Part shown: one piece after another, positions 33,383 to 42,006 of the stretch
Layout: each line of letters opens with the position of its first letter
Position numbering within the stretch: the first letter of the stretch is position 1
Source: OLB19 sp964624165
GTDB lineage: Bacteria; Patescibacteriota; Minisyncoccia; Phycocordibacterales; UBA918
DNA: 64,000 nucleotides
Assembly (NCBI GenBank): GCA_964624165.1
Contig: CAZUWG010000002.1
Coordinates: forward strand, 18,753-82,752
Direction of reading: 5' to 3'
Position numbers and translations under genes: made by a program
Notes under the pieces: model-generated
What the model saw: the letters and a program-made list of their open reading frames with translations, nothing else
What the model was told of the DNA's origin: nothing
Databases searched by the model: none

Positions 33383-34339
33383 ATGTTAGAAACAAATGTC
33401 GCACTCCCAAGCAAGCCACGAATTGTAAGTGAAAAGGAATTTCACGGTATCTATGAAATAGACGGACTTTTCCCAGGATACGGACACACACTCGGCAACT
33501 CGCTTCGCCGCATCGTACTATCTTCTCTTCCTGGAGCAGCCATTACGCATGTTAAGATTGAAGGAGCAAAACATGAATTTGATACACTAAATGGTATTAA
33601 AGAAGATGTTGTGACGATCATCCTCAACCTCAAGCGAGTTCGTCTCTCACTCCATTCTGATGAACCAGTAAAGATTTCACTTAAGAAAAATACCCCAGGT
33701 GTAGTGACTGCAGGCGACCTAGTGGTACCTTCACAGATAGAAATCCTTAATCCAGAGCAGCACATTGCAGAGATCACCGACAAAAAAGGTGTCCTTGAAA
33801 TGGAGATTACTGTGGAGCGCGGTCTTGGCTATGTTGCGCGTGAAGTTCATGCCAAGGAGAAAGTAGAGATTGGCACTATTGCACTTGATGCAGTATTTAC
33901 CCCAATTCGTCGTGCTAACTACGAAGTAGAAAATATGCGCGTCGGAGATCGTACCGACTACAACCGACTTCGTATGGTCATCGAAACAGACGGCACACTG
34001 ACGCCACGCGAGGCCTTGGAGCAATCTATCGAGATTATGATCCACCAACTTAAATCAGTGATTGGTTTCCAAGATCAATCTCATAAAGAGGACGCTCCAG
34101 AAGAAGCGGTAGCAGATACTACCGACAACGCTGATCCGGAAGTTCTAAAGACACGTATCGAAACTCTTGAACTTTCTTCGCGTACTCTTACCGCACTAGA
34201 AGAAGCAAGCATCCGCACTATAGGCGGGCTTGTGCGAAAGAAAAAAGATGATATTCTAGCGCTTGACGGAATCGGCCCTAAGGGTGTCGAAGAGATTGAG
34301 GAAATGCTTAAAGGCATGCACCTCGGATTTAATGAGTAA
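33383..34339 (+). CDS. rpoA: RNA polymerase alpha subunit
   Basis: A 318-aa protein. The N-terminal domain has GYGHTLGNSLRRIVLSSLPG and ERGLGYVAREVH (dimerisation and beta contact). The acidic linker is at about 235-255. The C-terminal domain includes LELSSRTLTALEEASIRTIG and LDGIGPKGVEEIEEML, which binds UP elements and activators. Normal length, in its usual place between rpsD and rplQ. Confidence 0.97.
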   Translation: MLETNVALPSKPRIVSEKEFHGIYEIDGLFPGYGHTLGNSLRRIVLSSLPGAAITHVKIEGAKHEFDTLNGIKEDVVTIILNLKRVRLSLHSDEPVKISLKKNTPGVVTAGDLVVPSQIEILNPEQHIAEITDKKGVLEMEITVERGLGYVAREVHAKEKVEIGTIALDAVFTPIRRANYEVENMRVGDRTDYNRLRMVIETDGTLTPREALEQSIEIMIHQLKSVIGFQDQSHKEDAPEEAVADTTDNADPEVLKTRIETLELSSRTLTALEEASIRTIGGLVRKKKDDILALDGIGPKGVEEIEEMLKGMHLGFNE

Positions 34340-34361
34340 TTAATAAGAAAATAGCAAGCTT

Positions 34362-34712
34362 ATGCAACACAGTAAAAACAAACGAACCCTCGGACGGACC
34401 CGCTCGCAGCGTACAGCTTTGATGCGTGGGCTTGCCATTTCACTTTTCGAAAACGGTAAGATCGTTACCTCCGATGCCAAAGCACGCGAACTGCGTCCTT
34501 TTGCAGAAAAGCTTATTACGTCTGCAAAGACGGATTCGATCGCCGCTCGTCGCCAGGTGGCGAGTGTGCTTGGTGAACCGACGACAGATATTGTGAAAGT
34601 ACTCTTCACTGATATCGCTCCAAAGTACCAAGAACGAGCAGGTGGGTACACTCGTATTATTAAAATGGGACAAAACGCTGGCCGCACTGAAGCTGTCATC
34701 GAGCTTGTGTAA
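34362..34712 (+). CDS. rplQ: 50S ribosomal protein L17
   Basis: A 116-aa protein with LGRTRSQRTALMRGLAISL, GKIVTSDAKARELRPFAEKL and the C-terminal GGYTRIIKMGQNAGRTEAVI. It lies at the exit of the peptide tunnel. It follows rpoA by 22 nt. Confidence 0.96.
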   Translation: MQHSKNKRTLGRTRSQRTALMRGLAISLFENGKIVTSDAKARELRPFAEKLITSAKTDSIAARRQVASVLGEPTTDIVKVLFTDIAPKYQERAGGYTRIIKMGQNAGRTEAVIELV

Positions 34713-34723
34713 TCTTTTTTCGT

Positions 34724-35083
34724 ATGACAAATACAACACACAACGTATACACTATCGACGCTAAAGGAAAGCGTCTTGGACGTATCGCTACAGAAGCGGC
34801 AGATATTTTGATGGGTAAGAATGAGCCTGATTTTGCTAAACATTTAGTAAAAGATGTAAAAGTAGTCATCGAAAACGCCAGCAAGCTCGATATCCCTGAA
34901 AAGAAGAAAGGAGAAATTTACCAAAGCTATTCTGGTTATCCAGGTGGTCGAAAGGAGGAAACTCTCGAGCACCTTGGTACTCGACTCGGCTACGCTGAGG
35001 TAGTACGACGCACTATTAATGGCATGCTCCCGAAGAATAAGCTTCAGGCACGCATGATGAAAAATCTAGAAGTAACTGAGTAA
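34724..35083 (+). CDS. rplM: 50S ribosomal protein L13
   Basis: A 119-aa protein, shorter than the usual 142 residues. It has YTIDAKGKRLGRIATEAADIL, KLDIPEKKKGEIYQSYSGYP and RRTINGMLPKNKLQARMM. It binds 23S rRNA early in assembly. It precedes rpsI as in most bacteria. Confidence 0.95.
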   Translation: MTNTTHNVYTIDAKGKRLGRIATEAADILMGKNEPDFAKHLVKDVKVVIENASKLDIPEKKKGEIYQSYSGYPGGRKEETLEHLGTRLGYAEVVRRTINGMLPKNKLQARMMKNLEVTE

Positions 35084-35096
35084 TTGTATTTTATTT

Positions 35097-35501
35097 ATGG
35101 CAAAACAAGCACCCTACATTGAAGGTATCGGCCGTCGCAAGACAGCCTCAGCTCGTGTGCGACTTACACCGGCTGACAAAACTACTTTCATCGTCAACGA
35201 AAAAACTCTCGAAGCATATTTCCCATACGAGTCACTACAAAAAGAAGTAATGTCAGTACTACAAGCGGAAGATGCTGGTATTGAAAATTACACAGTATCG
35301 GTACACGTGAAGGGAAGTGGTATCTCAGCGCAAGCAGATGCAATCAAGCTCGGTATTGCGCGCGCCCTCGTTAAAGAGAAGCAAAGTCGTCGTACCGTCT
35401 TGAAGCCACTGGGCTTTTTGAAACGAGACCCACGTTCAGTGGAACGAAAAAAGTTTGGTCTTCGCAAAGCCCGCCGTCGCCCACAATTCTCAAAGCGATA
35501 A
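35097..35501 (+). CDS. rpsI: 30S ribosomal protein S9
   Basis: A 134-aa protein with EGIGRRKTASARVRLTPADK, GGxS-equivalent segment GISAQADAIKLGIARALV and the C-terminal KKFGLRKARRRPQFSKR. The basic tail with terminal Lys-Arg reaches the P-site tRNA. Last gene of the operon, followed by a terminator. Confidence 0.96.
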   Translation: MAKQAPYIEGIGRRKTASARVRLTPADKTTFIVNEKTLEAYFPYESLQKEVMSVLQAEDAGIENYTVSVHVKGSGISAQADAIKLGIARALVKEKQSRRTVLKPLGFLKRDPRSVERKKFGLRKARRRPQFSKR

Positions 35502-35521
35502 CCAACACAACTACTCAGTTT

Positions 35522-35556
35522 ACAACACCCCCGCAGCAAAGCTGCGGGGGTGTTGT
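35522..35556. terminator. Perfect 16-bp hairpin with AAA apex
   Basis: Arms 35522-35537 and 35541-35556, loop AAA (core GCAAAGC), ends the ribosomal operon. Confidence 0.88.
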
Positions 35557-35620
35557 GTAAGCAACATCAGAACTCAGAGTAAGCGCACCCTTATTTTGGC
35601 GTCTTGGCTTTGGCATAATT

Positions 35621-35648
35621 TTGACACAGACGTTTTTCGCAGTATAAT
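35621..35648 (+). promoter_or_regulatory. Consensus promoter of grpE-dnaK-dnaJ
   Basis: TTGACA at 35621-35626, a 16-nt spacer and TATAAT at 35643-35648, both perfect consensus. The predicted leader to the ATG at 35743 is about 88 nt, much longer than at most genes here. I find no CIRCE inverted repeat, so heat-shock control by HrcA is not supported by this sequence. Confidence 0.85.
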
Positions 35649-35742
35649 AGTATTTGAAACGTGTGGGAATACGAAAGAAACTACCAATACGCTATACGAA
35701 AGCCACAGGTTTTGATTTTGACAGATTGCATAAATATTTGAT

Positions 35743-36297
35743 ATGGCAACACACCAACCTGACGAACATATCGAAGAGGACGAAGTAACCATTGAAGACA
35801 CTGAGCAGATAGAGACAGAAGAGCGGCTTGAGAGCAAGCTAAAGACACTCAGAGAAAAACTAAAGGTGTGCGAGGCAGAGAAGATGACTGCCCTTGAGGA
35901 CTTACAGCGAGCACGCGCAGACTTCCTTAATACTAAAAGAAGACTCGAGGAGCAAAAGCAAGCAGACATCACACGGGTCGCCGATAAATTTGTCGCGTCT
36001 CTTTTACCACTGACCGATAGTTTTTCTATGGCCATGGCTGACAAAGCCGCCTGGGAAGAGATAGATGCGTCGTGGCGCACGGGAGTAGAAGGCATTAAAA
36101 GCCAACTCGATCGTATCCTAGCAACGCACAATGTCACTAAAATTGAGGCCCTTGGTACACATTTTAATCACGACGAACATGAAGCAGTCGGTACTAAGGA
36201 AGGGGAGGAGGCTGACATTGTATTAGAAGTTGTACAAGAAGGATATAAAAAAGACGGAGCGGTACTTCGTCCAGCAAAAGTAATTATCAGTGCATAA
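35743..36297 (+). CDS. grpE: Nucleotide exchange factor GrpE
   Basis: A 184-aa protein. An acidic N-terminus leads into a long dimerising coiled coil (about 25-75), then FVASLLPLTDSFSMAMADK and the C-terminal beta domain FNHDEHEAVGTKEGEEADIV and YKKDGAVLRPAKVII. It releases ADP from DnaK. First gene of the chaperone operon, 14 nt before dnaK. Confidence 0.95.
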   Translation: MATHQPDEHIEEDEVTIEDTEQIETEERLESKLKTLREKLKVCEAEKMTALEDLQRARADFLNTKRRLEEQKQADITRVADKFVASLLPLTDSFSMAMADKAAWEEIDASWRTGVEGIKSQLDRILATHNVTKIEALGTHFNHDEHEAVGTKEGEEADIVLEVVQEGYKKDGAVLRPAKVIISA

Positions 36298-36311
36298 ATA
36301 ATATTTACACT

Positions 36312-38210
36312 ATGGCAAAAATTTTAGGAATTGACTTAGGAACCACCAACAGCGCAATGGCGATCATCGAAGCTGGTGAGCCGACTATTATTGAAAACGC
36401 GGAAGGAAACCGCACCACACCGTCTATCGTCGCTATCTCAAAAAAAGGCGAAAGGCTGGTAGGTCAGATTGCTAAGCGACAAGCAGTCACCAATCCCCAA
36501 AACACCATCTACGGGATTAAGCGTTTTATGGGGCATGACTATGAGGACAAGGCAGTACAAAAAGATAAGGCGATTGTACCTTACGACATCCAAAAAGGCA
36601 GTGACGGCGGCGCAGTCGTGAAGATGGGTGATAAAGAATACCGCCCAGAAGAACTCTCGGCGATGATCCTTTCAAAACTCAAAGCTGACGCAGAGGCAAA
36701 AATTGGAGAAAAAATTACCGAAGCCGTAATTACGGTACCGGCCTACTTTAATGATGCTCAGCGTAAAGCAACACAGGACGCAGGTAAAATTGCCGGCCTT
36801 GAGGTAAAGCGTATCATTAATGAGCCGACTGCAGCTGCTCTTGCTTACGGCTTCAATCGTAAAAAGGACGAAAAGATTGTGGTCTTTGACTTTGGTGGAG
36901 GAACGTTTGACGTGACAGTCCTTGAAGTAGGCGATGACGTGGTGGAAGTACAATCTACCGATGGAGATGCTCACATGGGCGGACGAGATATTGACCAGGA
37001 GATTGTTCGCTGGCTTATTTCAGAGTTTAAGAAAGAAGAAGGAGTAGATCTTTCAAAAGACCCACTCGCGCTACAGCGACTTGATGACGAGGCAGAAAAA
37101 GCCAAGAAGGAGCTTTCGTCTTCACAAGAATCAGAAATCAATATTCCTTTTATTGCCAATAATGATGGCGCCCCGAAAAATCTTCTCATTACTCTCACTA
37201 GAAGCAAACTCAACGAACTAGCTGAAGAATACATTGACCGTTCGATCGAGATCACTAAGCGTGCCATCGAAGCTTCTTCATTCTCGAAAGAAGAGATTGA
37301 CGAAATAATTCTTGTCGGAGGGCAGACGCGCATGCCTCGAGTGGCTGAACGAGTAAAAGAGCTTTTTGGTAAAGAACCAAACAAAACCATCAACCCAGAT
37401 GAAGTAGTGGCTCTCGGAGCAGCCATTCAGGCTGGTATTTTCCAGGGAGATGTACAGGACATTACGCTCGTTGATGTAATTCCACTTTCACTCGGTATTG
37501 AAACAATGGGAGGAGTTGCAACAAAACTAATTGAGAAAAACTCTCATATTCCGACGAAAAAAGAGCAGGTTTTTTCAACTGCCGCTGACAACCAAACCAG
37601 TACTGAGATTCATGTGGTGCAGGGTGAGCGACCAATGGCGCAAGACAATAAATCACTTGGTCGCTTCGTGCTCGATGGTATTCCACCAGCACCACGCGGA
37701 GTACCACAAATTGAAGTCATGTTTGATGTCGACAGTAACGGTGTCTTGAATGTCACCGCAAAGGACAAATCAACCGGCAAAGAACAATCGATCAAAATAG
37801 AAGCTAATTCAGGTTTGTCTGAAGACGACATCGAAAAGATGAAAAAAGACGCCGAAACACACGCGGAAGAAGATAAGAAAAAACAGGAACTTGTCGAAGC
37901 CCGCAATACCGCCGAGCAGATGACCTACACAGCAGAAAAATCTATTAAGGATTACGGCGAGAAAGCTGGTGAAGCGGTAGTAAAAGAAGTAGAAGAGAAA
38001 ATTACTGCTCTACGCGAGGTAAAAGACAAAGACGACAAGACCGCGATTACCAACGCTACAGAAGCTCTCTCGGCTGCTATGCAAAAAATAGGTGAAGCAA
38101 TGCAAGCAAGCGAAGCAGGTCAAAAGGGCGCGAGCGAAGCGAGCGCCTCACCAGAAGATACGGTGCGGGAAGCAGAAGAAGTAAAAGATGATGAGAAAAA
38201 AAGCGAGTAA
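36312..38210 (+). CDS. dnaK: Hsp70 chaperone DnaK
   Basis: A 632-aa protein. The ATPase domain opens with ILGIDLGTTNSAMAI and has VPAYFNDAQRKATQDAGKIA, VFDFGGGTFDVTVLEVGDD and LVGGQTRMPRV. The substrate-binding domain includes DVIPLSLGIETMGGV. The lid and disordered tail end in Asp/Glu/Lys. A short imperfect palindrome lies within the tail at 38127-38147. Confidence 0.98.
   Translation: MAKILGIDLGTTNSAMAIIEAGEPTIIENAEGNRTTPSIVAISKKGERLVGQIAKRQAVTNPQNTIYGIKRFMGHDYEDKAVQKDKAIVPYDIQKGSDGGAVVKMGDKEYRPEELSAMILSKLKADAEAKIGEKITEAVITVPAYFNDAQRKATQDAGKIAGLEVKRIINEPTAAALAYGFNRKKDEKIVVFDFGGGTFDVTVLEVGDDVVEVQSTDGDAHMGGRDIDQEIVRWLISEFKKEEGVDLSKDPLALQRLDDEAEKAKKELSSSQESEINIPFIANNDGAPKNLLITLTRSKLNELAEEYIDRSIEITKRAIEASSFSKEEIDEIILVGGQTRMPRVAERVKELFGKEPNKTINPDEVVALGAAIQAGIFQGDVQDITLVDVIPLSLGIETMGGVATKLIEKNSHIPTKKEQVFSTAADNQTSTEIHVVQGERPMAQDNKSLGRFVLDGIPPAPRGVPQIEVMFDVDSNGVLNVTAKDKSTGKEQSIKIEANSGLSEDDIEKMKKDAETHAEEDKKKQELVEARNTAEQMTYTAEKSIKDYGEKAGEAVVKEVEEKITALREVKDKDDKTAITNATEALSAAMQKIGEAMQASEAGQKGASEASASPEDTVREAEEVKDDEKKSE
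38127..38147. repeat. Imperfect palindrome in the dnaK tail
   Basis: GGCGC-GA-GC-GAA-GC-GA-GCGCC: paired outer and inner arms with two G/A mismatches, core GCGAAGC. It encodes GASEAS in the disordered DnaK C-terminus. Confidence 0.5.
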
Positions 38211-38218
38211 GTTTTTAG

Positions 38219-38246
38219 TGGAGGGAAACGCATGCGTTTCCCTCCA
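38219..38246. terminator. 28-bp perfect palindrome after dnaK
   Basis: TGGAGGGAAACGCA followed directly by its reverse complement, no spacer bases. It lies between dnaK and dnaJ. As RNA it can fold with a small loop, but there is no T-run, so it may only attenuate read-through into dnaJ. Confidence 0.6.
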
Positions 38247-38281
38247 TCATAAAGCTCACTCGAGCTAATGGTAAAACACAT

Positions 38282-39352
38282 ATGGCAAAAGACTATTACA
38301 ACATTCTCGGAGTTGAAAAAAACGCGTCAAAAGACGAAATCAAAAAGGCTTTTCGAAAACTCGCCGGCAAATACCATCCAGACAAAAAAACGGGTGACGA
38401 GTCGAAGTTTAAAGAGGTAAGTGAGGCTTATTCGATCCTTAGTAATGAAAAGAAGCGCGCTGAGTACGATACGTACGGCCAATCATTTGCTGGCGCAAGC
38501 GGCGGACAAGGCGGTTTTGGCGGGTTTGATTTTTCTCAATTTCAGCAAGGAGGCGGGTTTTCATTTGATATTAATGACATTTTTGAAAACTTTGGTGATA
38601 TGTTTGGAGGAGGGAATGGCAGATCTCGACGCGGACGTGATATTTCAATTGACATCAACCTCACCTTCAAAGAAGCCATCTTTGGCGTGAAGCGTAGCGT
38701 CCTTTTGACCAAGACCAGCACGTGCGAACACTGCGAAGGTACTGGAGCTAAAGATAAAAGTAAACTCAAAACCTGTGCCACTTGTAATGGACAGGGCAAG
38801 GTTCGTGAAGTGCGCCAAAGCATCATGGGTCAGTTTCAAACGGCTCGTATTTGTGATACCTGCCACGGGAGTGGTAAAGTGCCTGAAGAAAAGTGTACGC
38901 ACTGCAATGGCGCAGGCGTACGAAAAAGAGAAGAAGAGATTGCCATCGCTATTCCTGCGGGGGTGCAAGACGGGGAAGTAGTGCGCATGACCGGACGTGG
39001 CGAAGCAATTCCCCACGGGCAATCCGGCGATCTCTACATAAAACTCCATGTTGAAACCAACAAAAATATAGTTCGTGAAGGATGGAACCTAACATCCACT
39101 CTCGAAGTGAAGCTCACCGATGCGCTACTTGGCGGCGAGTATGTTGTACATACACTTGACGGAGAAACTAAAGTGAAGATACCAGCAGGTGTTAGCCATG
39201 GCGAAAAGTTGCGCCTTAAAGGCAAGGGTGTGCCAACTGGACGCGGCACGGAGCGGGGTGACTTCTTGGTACGTATTTCCATTAAAAATCCCACTAAACT
39301 TTCTAAAACCGCCAAAGCCCTCATTGAACAACTTCGAGAAGAAGGTGTGTAG
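38282..39352 (+). CDS. dnaJ: Co-chaperone DnaJ (Hsp40)
   Basis: A 356-aa protein. The J domain is YYNILGVEKNASKDEIKKAF and YHPDKK (the HPD that triggers DnaK ATPase). A Gly/Phe-rich stretch follows (GGQGGFGGFDFSQF). Then four CxxCxGxG zinc repeats: CEHCEGTG, CATCNGQG, CDTCHGSG and CTHCNGAG. The C-terminal substrate domains follow. 71 nt after dnaK, with the palindrome between. Confidence 0.97.
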   Translation: MAKDYYNILGVEKNASKDEIKKAFRKLAGKYHPDKKTGDESKFKEVSEAYSILSNEKKRAEYDTYGQSFAGASGGQGGFGGFDFSQFQQGGGFSFDINDIFENFGDMFGGGNGRSRRGRDISIDINLTFKEAIFGVKRSVLLTKTSTCEHCEGTGAKDKSKLKTCATCNGQGKVREVRQSIMGQFQTARICDTCHGSGKVPEEKCTHCNGAGVRKREEEIAIAIPAGVQDGEVVRMTGRGEAIPHGQSGDLYIKLHVETNKNIVREGWNLTSTLEVKLTDALLGGEYVVHTLDGETKVKIPAGVSHGEKLRLKGKGVPTGRGTERGDFLVRISIKNPTKLSKTAKALIEQLREEGV

Positions 39353-39373
39353 CAGCATGTTACACATAAAGGA

Positions 39374-39398
39374 AAAGGGCGAGTCTTGCTCGCCCTTT
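39374..39398. terminator. 10-bp hairpin after dnaJ
   Basis: AAAGGGCGAG at 39374-39383 and its complement at 39389-39398, loop TCTTG. Probable terminator; the T-run is weak. Confidence 0.65.
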
Positions 39399-39504
39399 CT
39401 CGCTGCAAAGCTGCTATCGCGCAAGTCTTTGTGCCGCTATCTCTAGAAGATATAGCCCATGGAGACTAAAAGCCAGAGCCACCAGCGACAGAAGTCCTGC
39501 TACG

Positions 39505-40107
39505 ATGCAGCAGTTCACAACTAAATCCGCAACTTTATCCGCCCGCCGCTTCCTCATAAAATACCTCCCTAATTACACCTTTCTCTATCATGGCATGGAA
39601 TTGGCTTTTAGCAAGCTGGGGGAGGGCAGCAAAACTTCTCTCAACCCTGACGTGTGCTACCATTACTTTATGTCGCTCCACCCGCTAAGTTTCGATTTTG
39701 GTGATAACGATGAACCGAGCGAACCATTTACTTTATTTGAATCAATCATTGAAGATCGCGGCAGTAGATATACTGTCAGCATTGGGTGTGTGAAAAATCG
39801 CGAGGAAATTGCGCACTTTCTTTCTACACTAAAACAAAAGAAAAAATACCAAAAAGCTACCCATCACTCTTATGCAGCTATCATAGAAAGAGACGGCGTC
39901 AGCTATGAAACAAAAAATGACGACGGTGAGACCGGTGCCGGCATGGTAATTCTTCGTATGATTAAAAAACATAAAATGCATAACACTATCGTGTGCGTCA
40001 CTAGATGGTTTGGCGGTGTAAAGCTCATGGGTGATCGTTTCCGCCATATACAAAACGCGGCAGAGTACGCTTTAACGCACATAAAGAGACACCCGCCAAC
40101 GTCATAG
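39505..40107 (+). CDS. IMPACT/YigZ-family protein with extended N-terminus
   Basis: A 200-aa protein. Residues about 85-195 match the IMPACT (UPF0029) domain: HHSYAAIIERDGVSYETKND, DDGETGAGMVILRMI and IVCVTRWFGGVKLMGDRFRH, where the RxFGGxKL strand is the family signature. The first 80 residues are not the usual YigZ start. YigZ and IMPACT proteins have ill-defined roles linked to translation and nutrient sensing. No clear promoter; 150 nt follows dnaJ. Confidence 0.75.
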   Translation: MQQFTTKSATLSARRFLIKYLPNYTFLYHGMELAFSKLGEGSKTSLNPDVCYHYFMSLHPLSFDFGDNDEPSEPFTLFESIIEDRGSRYTVSIGCVKNREEIAHFLSTLKQKKKYQKATHHSYAAIIERDGVSYETKNDDGETGAGMVILRMIKKHKMHNTIVCVTRWFGGVKLMGDRFRHIQNAAEYALTHIKRHPPTS

Positions 40108-40114
40108 GCGGGTG
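40090..40114. terminator. 8-bp hairpin between convergent genes
   Basis: CACCCGCC at 40090-40097 pairs with 40107-40114 across a 9-nt loop. It overlaps the end of the IMPACT gene and abuts the minus-strand small gene. Confidence 0.5.
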
Positions 40115-40297
40115 CTAGTCCTTCATCATATGGAGCCAGGACAACGCTAAGCCCGGCAACGCTTCGATGGGCACTTCGGTAGGAAGCGTCTTGAAAAGGA
40201 GCGTTTTCTTTGGCGCTCTGTTATTCAGAGCGAAGTAAAAATGCAACGCTAAAATAAAAATACAGAGCATGCCTGCCACCATTCCTAACTTACGCAT
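40115..40297 (-). CDS. Small single-TM protein with a strong Shine-Dalgarno
   Basis: A 60-aa protein with a hydrophobic N-terminal helix (residues 6-24, VAGMLCIFILALHFYFAL) and a short tail. It could be a signal peptide or a membrane anchor. In front of the ATG the minus strand reads AAGGGGAGGACAGT, a strong ribosome-binding site, and a TATAAT box lies further upstream. Such a site is rare in this window. No family recognised. Confidence 0.65.
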   Translation of the reverse strand: MRKLGMVAGMLCIFILALHFYFALNNRAPKKTLLFKTLPTEVPIEALPGLALSWLHMMKD

Positions 40298-40399
40298 ACT
40301 GTCCTCCCCTTATTCTCAAACTATTATACGCCATAAGATAGAAAAGCAAACTGTCTACAACTTCGCTTTTCTTATGTCATCTTTTGTTATACTGAAGCT

Positions 40400-40870
40400 A
40401 TGGATATTTTGGCGTTAGTGAGCGAGTTTGCGTTTGTGCTTGTCGTTTTTTTCAGCTTCCTTTTCTACACTATGTGGCGGGGGAGGCAAGCCACGATAAA
40501 TCTCATACTTGGTCTTTACTTCGCACTTCTAATCTCGTACACCTTTCCTTACTATGAAGTGTTGCTGGGCGACGCTTCTGCAGAAGCGCGCTCGGTCGTA
40601 CGTCTACTACTCTTTGTTTTATTTACTATAGGATCTACGCTACTCTTTCGCAGACTTTCATACGAAGGAAGCCGGGAAGGATTTTTTGCTGGATTTCCAC
40701 GTAAGCTGGCGTATGCCCTGGCTGCCACTGTGCTTGTTTTAAATTTTAGCTTTAACACGCTACCTATTACAGAGTTTATAGACCCGGGTCCTATCCAAGG
40801 TATATTCAACTCAGCTCAAGCCTTCTTCTGGTGGCTCTTTATCCCAGTTATAGTGTTATTCTTGTTATAG
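40400..40870 (+). CDS. Multi-pass membrane protein, first gene of the SET/kinase operon
   Basis: A 156-aa protein with about five TM helices (roughly 5-25, 32-52, 65-83, 100-118 and 135-156). The last helix ends at the stop. No family recognised. TATACT at 40388-40393 is 6 nt before the ATG, so it probably starts a leaderless mRNA. The SET protein starts 6 nt after its stop and the histidine kinase 2 nt after that one, so the three are one operon. Confidence 0.7.
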   Translation: MDILALVSEFAFVLVVFFSFLFYTMWRGRQATINLILGLYFALLISYTFPYYEVLLGDASAEARSVVRLLLFVLFTIGSTLLFRRLSYEGSREGFFAGFPRKLAYALAATVLVLNFSFNTLPITEFIDPGPIQGIFNSAQAFFWWLFIPVIVLFLL

Positions 40871-40876
40871 GTTTTT

Positions 40877-42004
40877 ATGTCAGGCTTACTCATACTCGGA
40901 CTCTTGGCGGGAATAGTACAAGTCTTCGGGTATGTGCTCTACATAAAAAAAGCCCAAAAGCATGATATTGATCCGCACCCAATCACATGGCTCATTTTTG
41001 CTTTTGATACTGCACTGCTTACTTTTCTAGAGTTTGCGGCGGGAGCCTCACTGGCACTACTTTTTTTGCCAGTTCTATGTTCGATAGGTGCCTGCTATGT
41101 TGCTCTACTTATTTATAAAGACGGAAAAATTTCTTGGCCAAGCGATCGACTTGATAAGTATATTCTTAGTGTTGGTATTTTTATTGCCGTAAGCTACTGT
41201 TCACTTTTTGTGCTTGAACAAGCTGGTTTTATACCCGCTTCATACACACTTTTCGCGGCGTATCTTTTCCTTATTCTTTCAAATCTCAATACGTTCGTGG
41301 CGTTTGTACCTATCCTTAAAGAAGTACGAGCTTTCCCAGAGACCGAGCACGCCGGTCCATGGATGGTGTGGGCGGGTGCATATTTTCTTTTGCTGCTCGC
41401 TACATTTATTGAGGTGGGTGTTCGTGTCGAAGGATTTTTGCTTTACCTCTACCCAGTTAGCTCAATGTTTCTCCATGGGGCAGTGGGGGTATTAGCACTT
41501 GATCGAAAGTCATATTTAGAATTCCTTTACCCTAAAAATAGCGCAATTAGCGGTACTGGTGTTTACACTAGGGTACCTTTTGTAAAAGGGCAGGTCATTA
41601 GCAAAATTATAGGTACGGAAAAATATTTTCGTGCCACTAATCAGACTGAGGCCCTCTCCATCGAAACATGGTATGGCATCGGAGAAGATTTGTGGATAGA
41701 CCCAGGAGACTCAATCTTTCGTTATCTCAATCACTCATGCGATCCAAATTGTGCAGTAGTAGGCACCAAAACACTCGTGGCTCGGCGACCAATTTTGCAA
41801 GATGAAGAACTTACTATTGATTACAGCATGACTGACGCCGACCCACATTGGCAGCTCACCTGCTTATGTAAATCCACACAATGCCGGAAAACAATCTCCG
41901 CCATCCAAACCCTGCCTCCGAAAGTAGTAGAAGAACATTTGCCGTATGTTCCAGACTATTTCTTATCAATTTACCAGACAAAATACCCCCAGCTTAAAAA
42001 TTAA
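40877..42004 (+). CDS. Membrane protein with C-terminal SET-domain methyltransferase
   Basis: A 375-aa protein. Residues 1-215 hold six to seven TM helices, including two segments (VFGYVLYIKKAQKHDIDPHP) like the PQ-loop type. Residues about 221-345 form a SET domain: SGTGVYTRVPFVKGQVI, then YLNHSCDPNC (residues 283-292, the SAM-pocket NHSC motif), DEELTIDYS (catalytic Tyr region) and the post-SET zinc motif C329-x-C331-x4-C336 followed by RKTI. SET enzymes transfer methyl groups from SAM to protein lysines. The complete pocket suggests an active enzyme facing the cytoplasm. Neighbours are a membrane protein and a histidine kinase in the same operon. Confidence 0.85.
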   Translation: MSGLLILGLLAGIVQVFGYVLYIKKAQKHDIDPHPITWLIFAFDTALLTFLEFAAGASLALLFLPVLCSIGACYVALLIYKDGKISWPSDRLDKYILSVGIFIAVSYCSLFVLEQAGFIPASYTLFAAYLFLILSNLNTFVAFVPILKEVRAFPETEHAGPWMVWAGAYFLLLLATFIEVGVRVEGFLLYLYPVSSMFLHGAVGVLALDRKSYLEFLYPKNSAISGTGVYTRVPFVKGQVISKIIGTEKYFRATNQTEALSIETWYGIGEDLWIDPGDSIFRYLNHSCDPNCAVVGTKTLVARRPILQDEELTIDYSMTDADPHWQLTCLCKSTQCRKTISAIQTLPPKVVEEHLPYVPDYFLSIYQTKYPQLKN

Positions 42005-42006
42005 TT

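Noticed and set aside
35455..35715. Plus-strand frame covering the end of rpsI and the grpE leader
   Set aside because: It overlaps rpsI in another frame, crosses the terminator and the grpE promoter, and resembles no protein.
35621..35742. CIRCE (HrcA) operator before grpE
   Set aside because: No TTAGCACTC-N9-GAGTGCTAA or near match is present in the leader.
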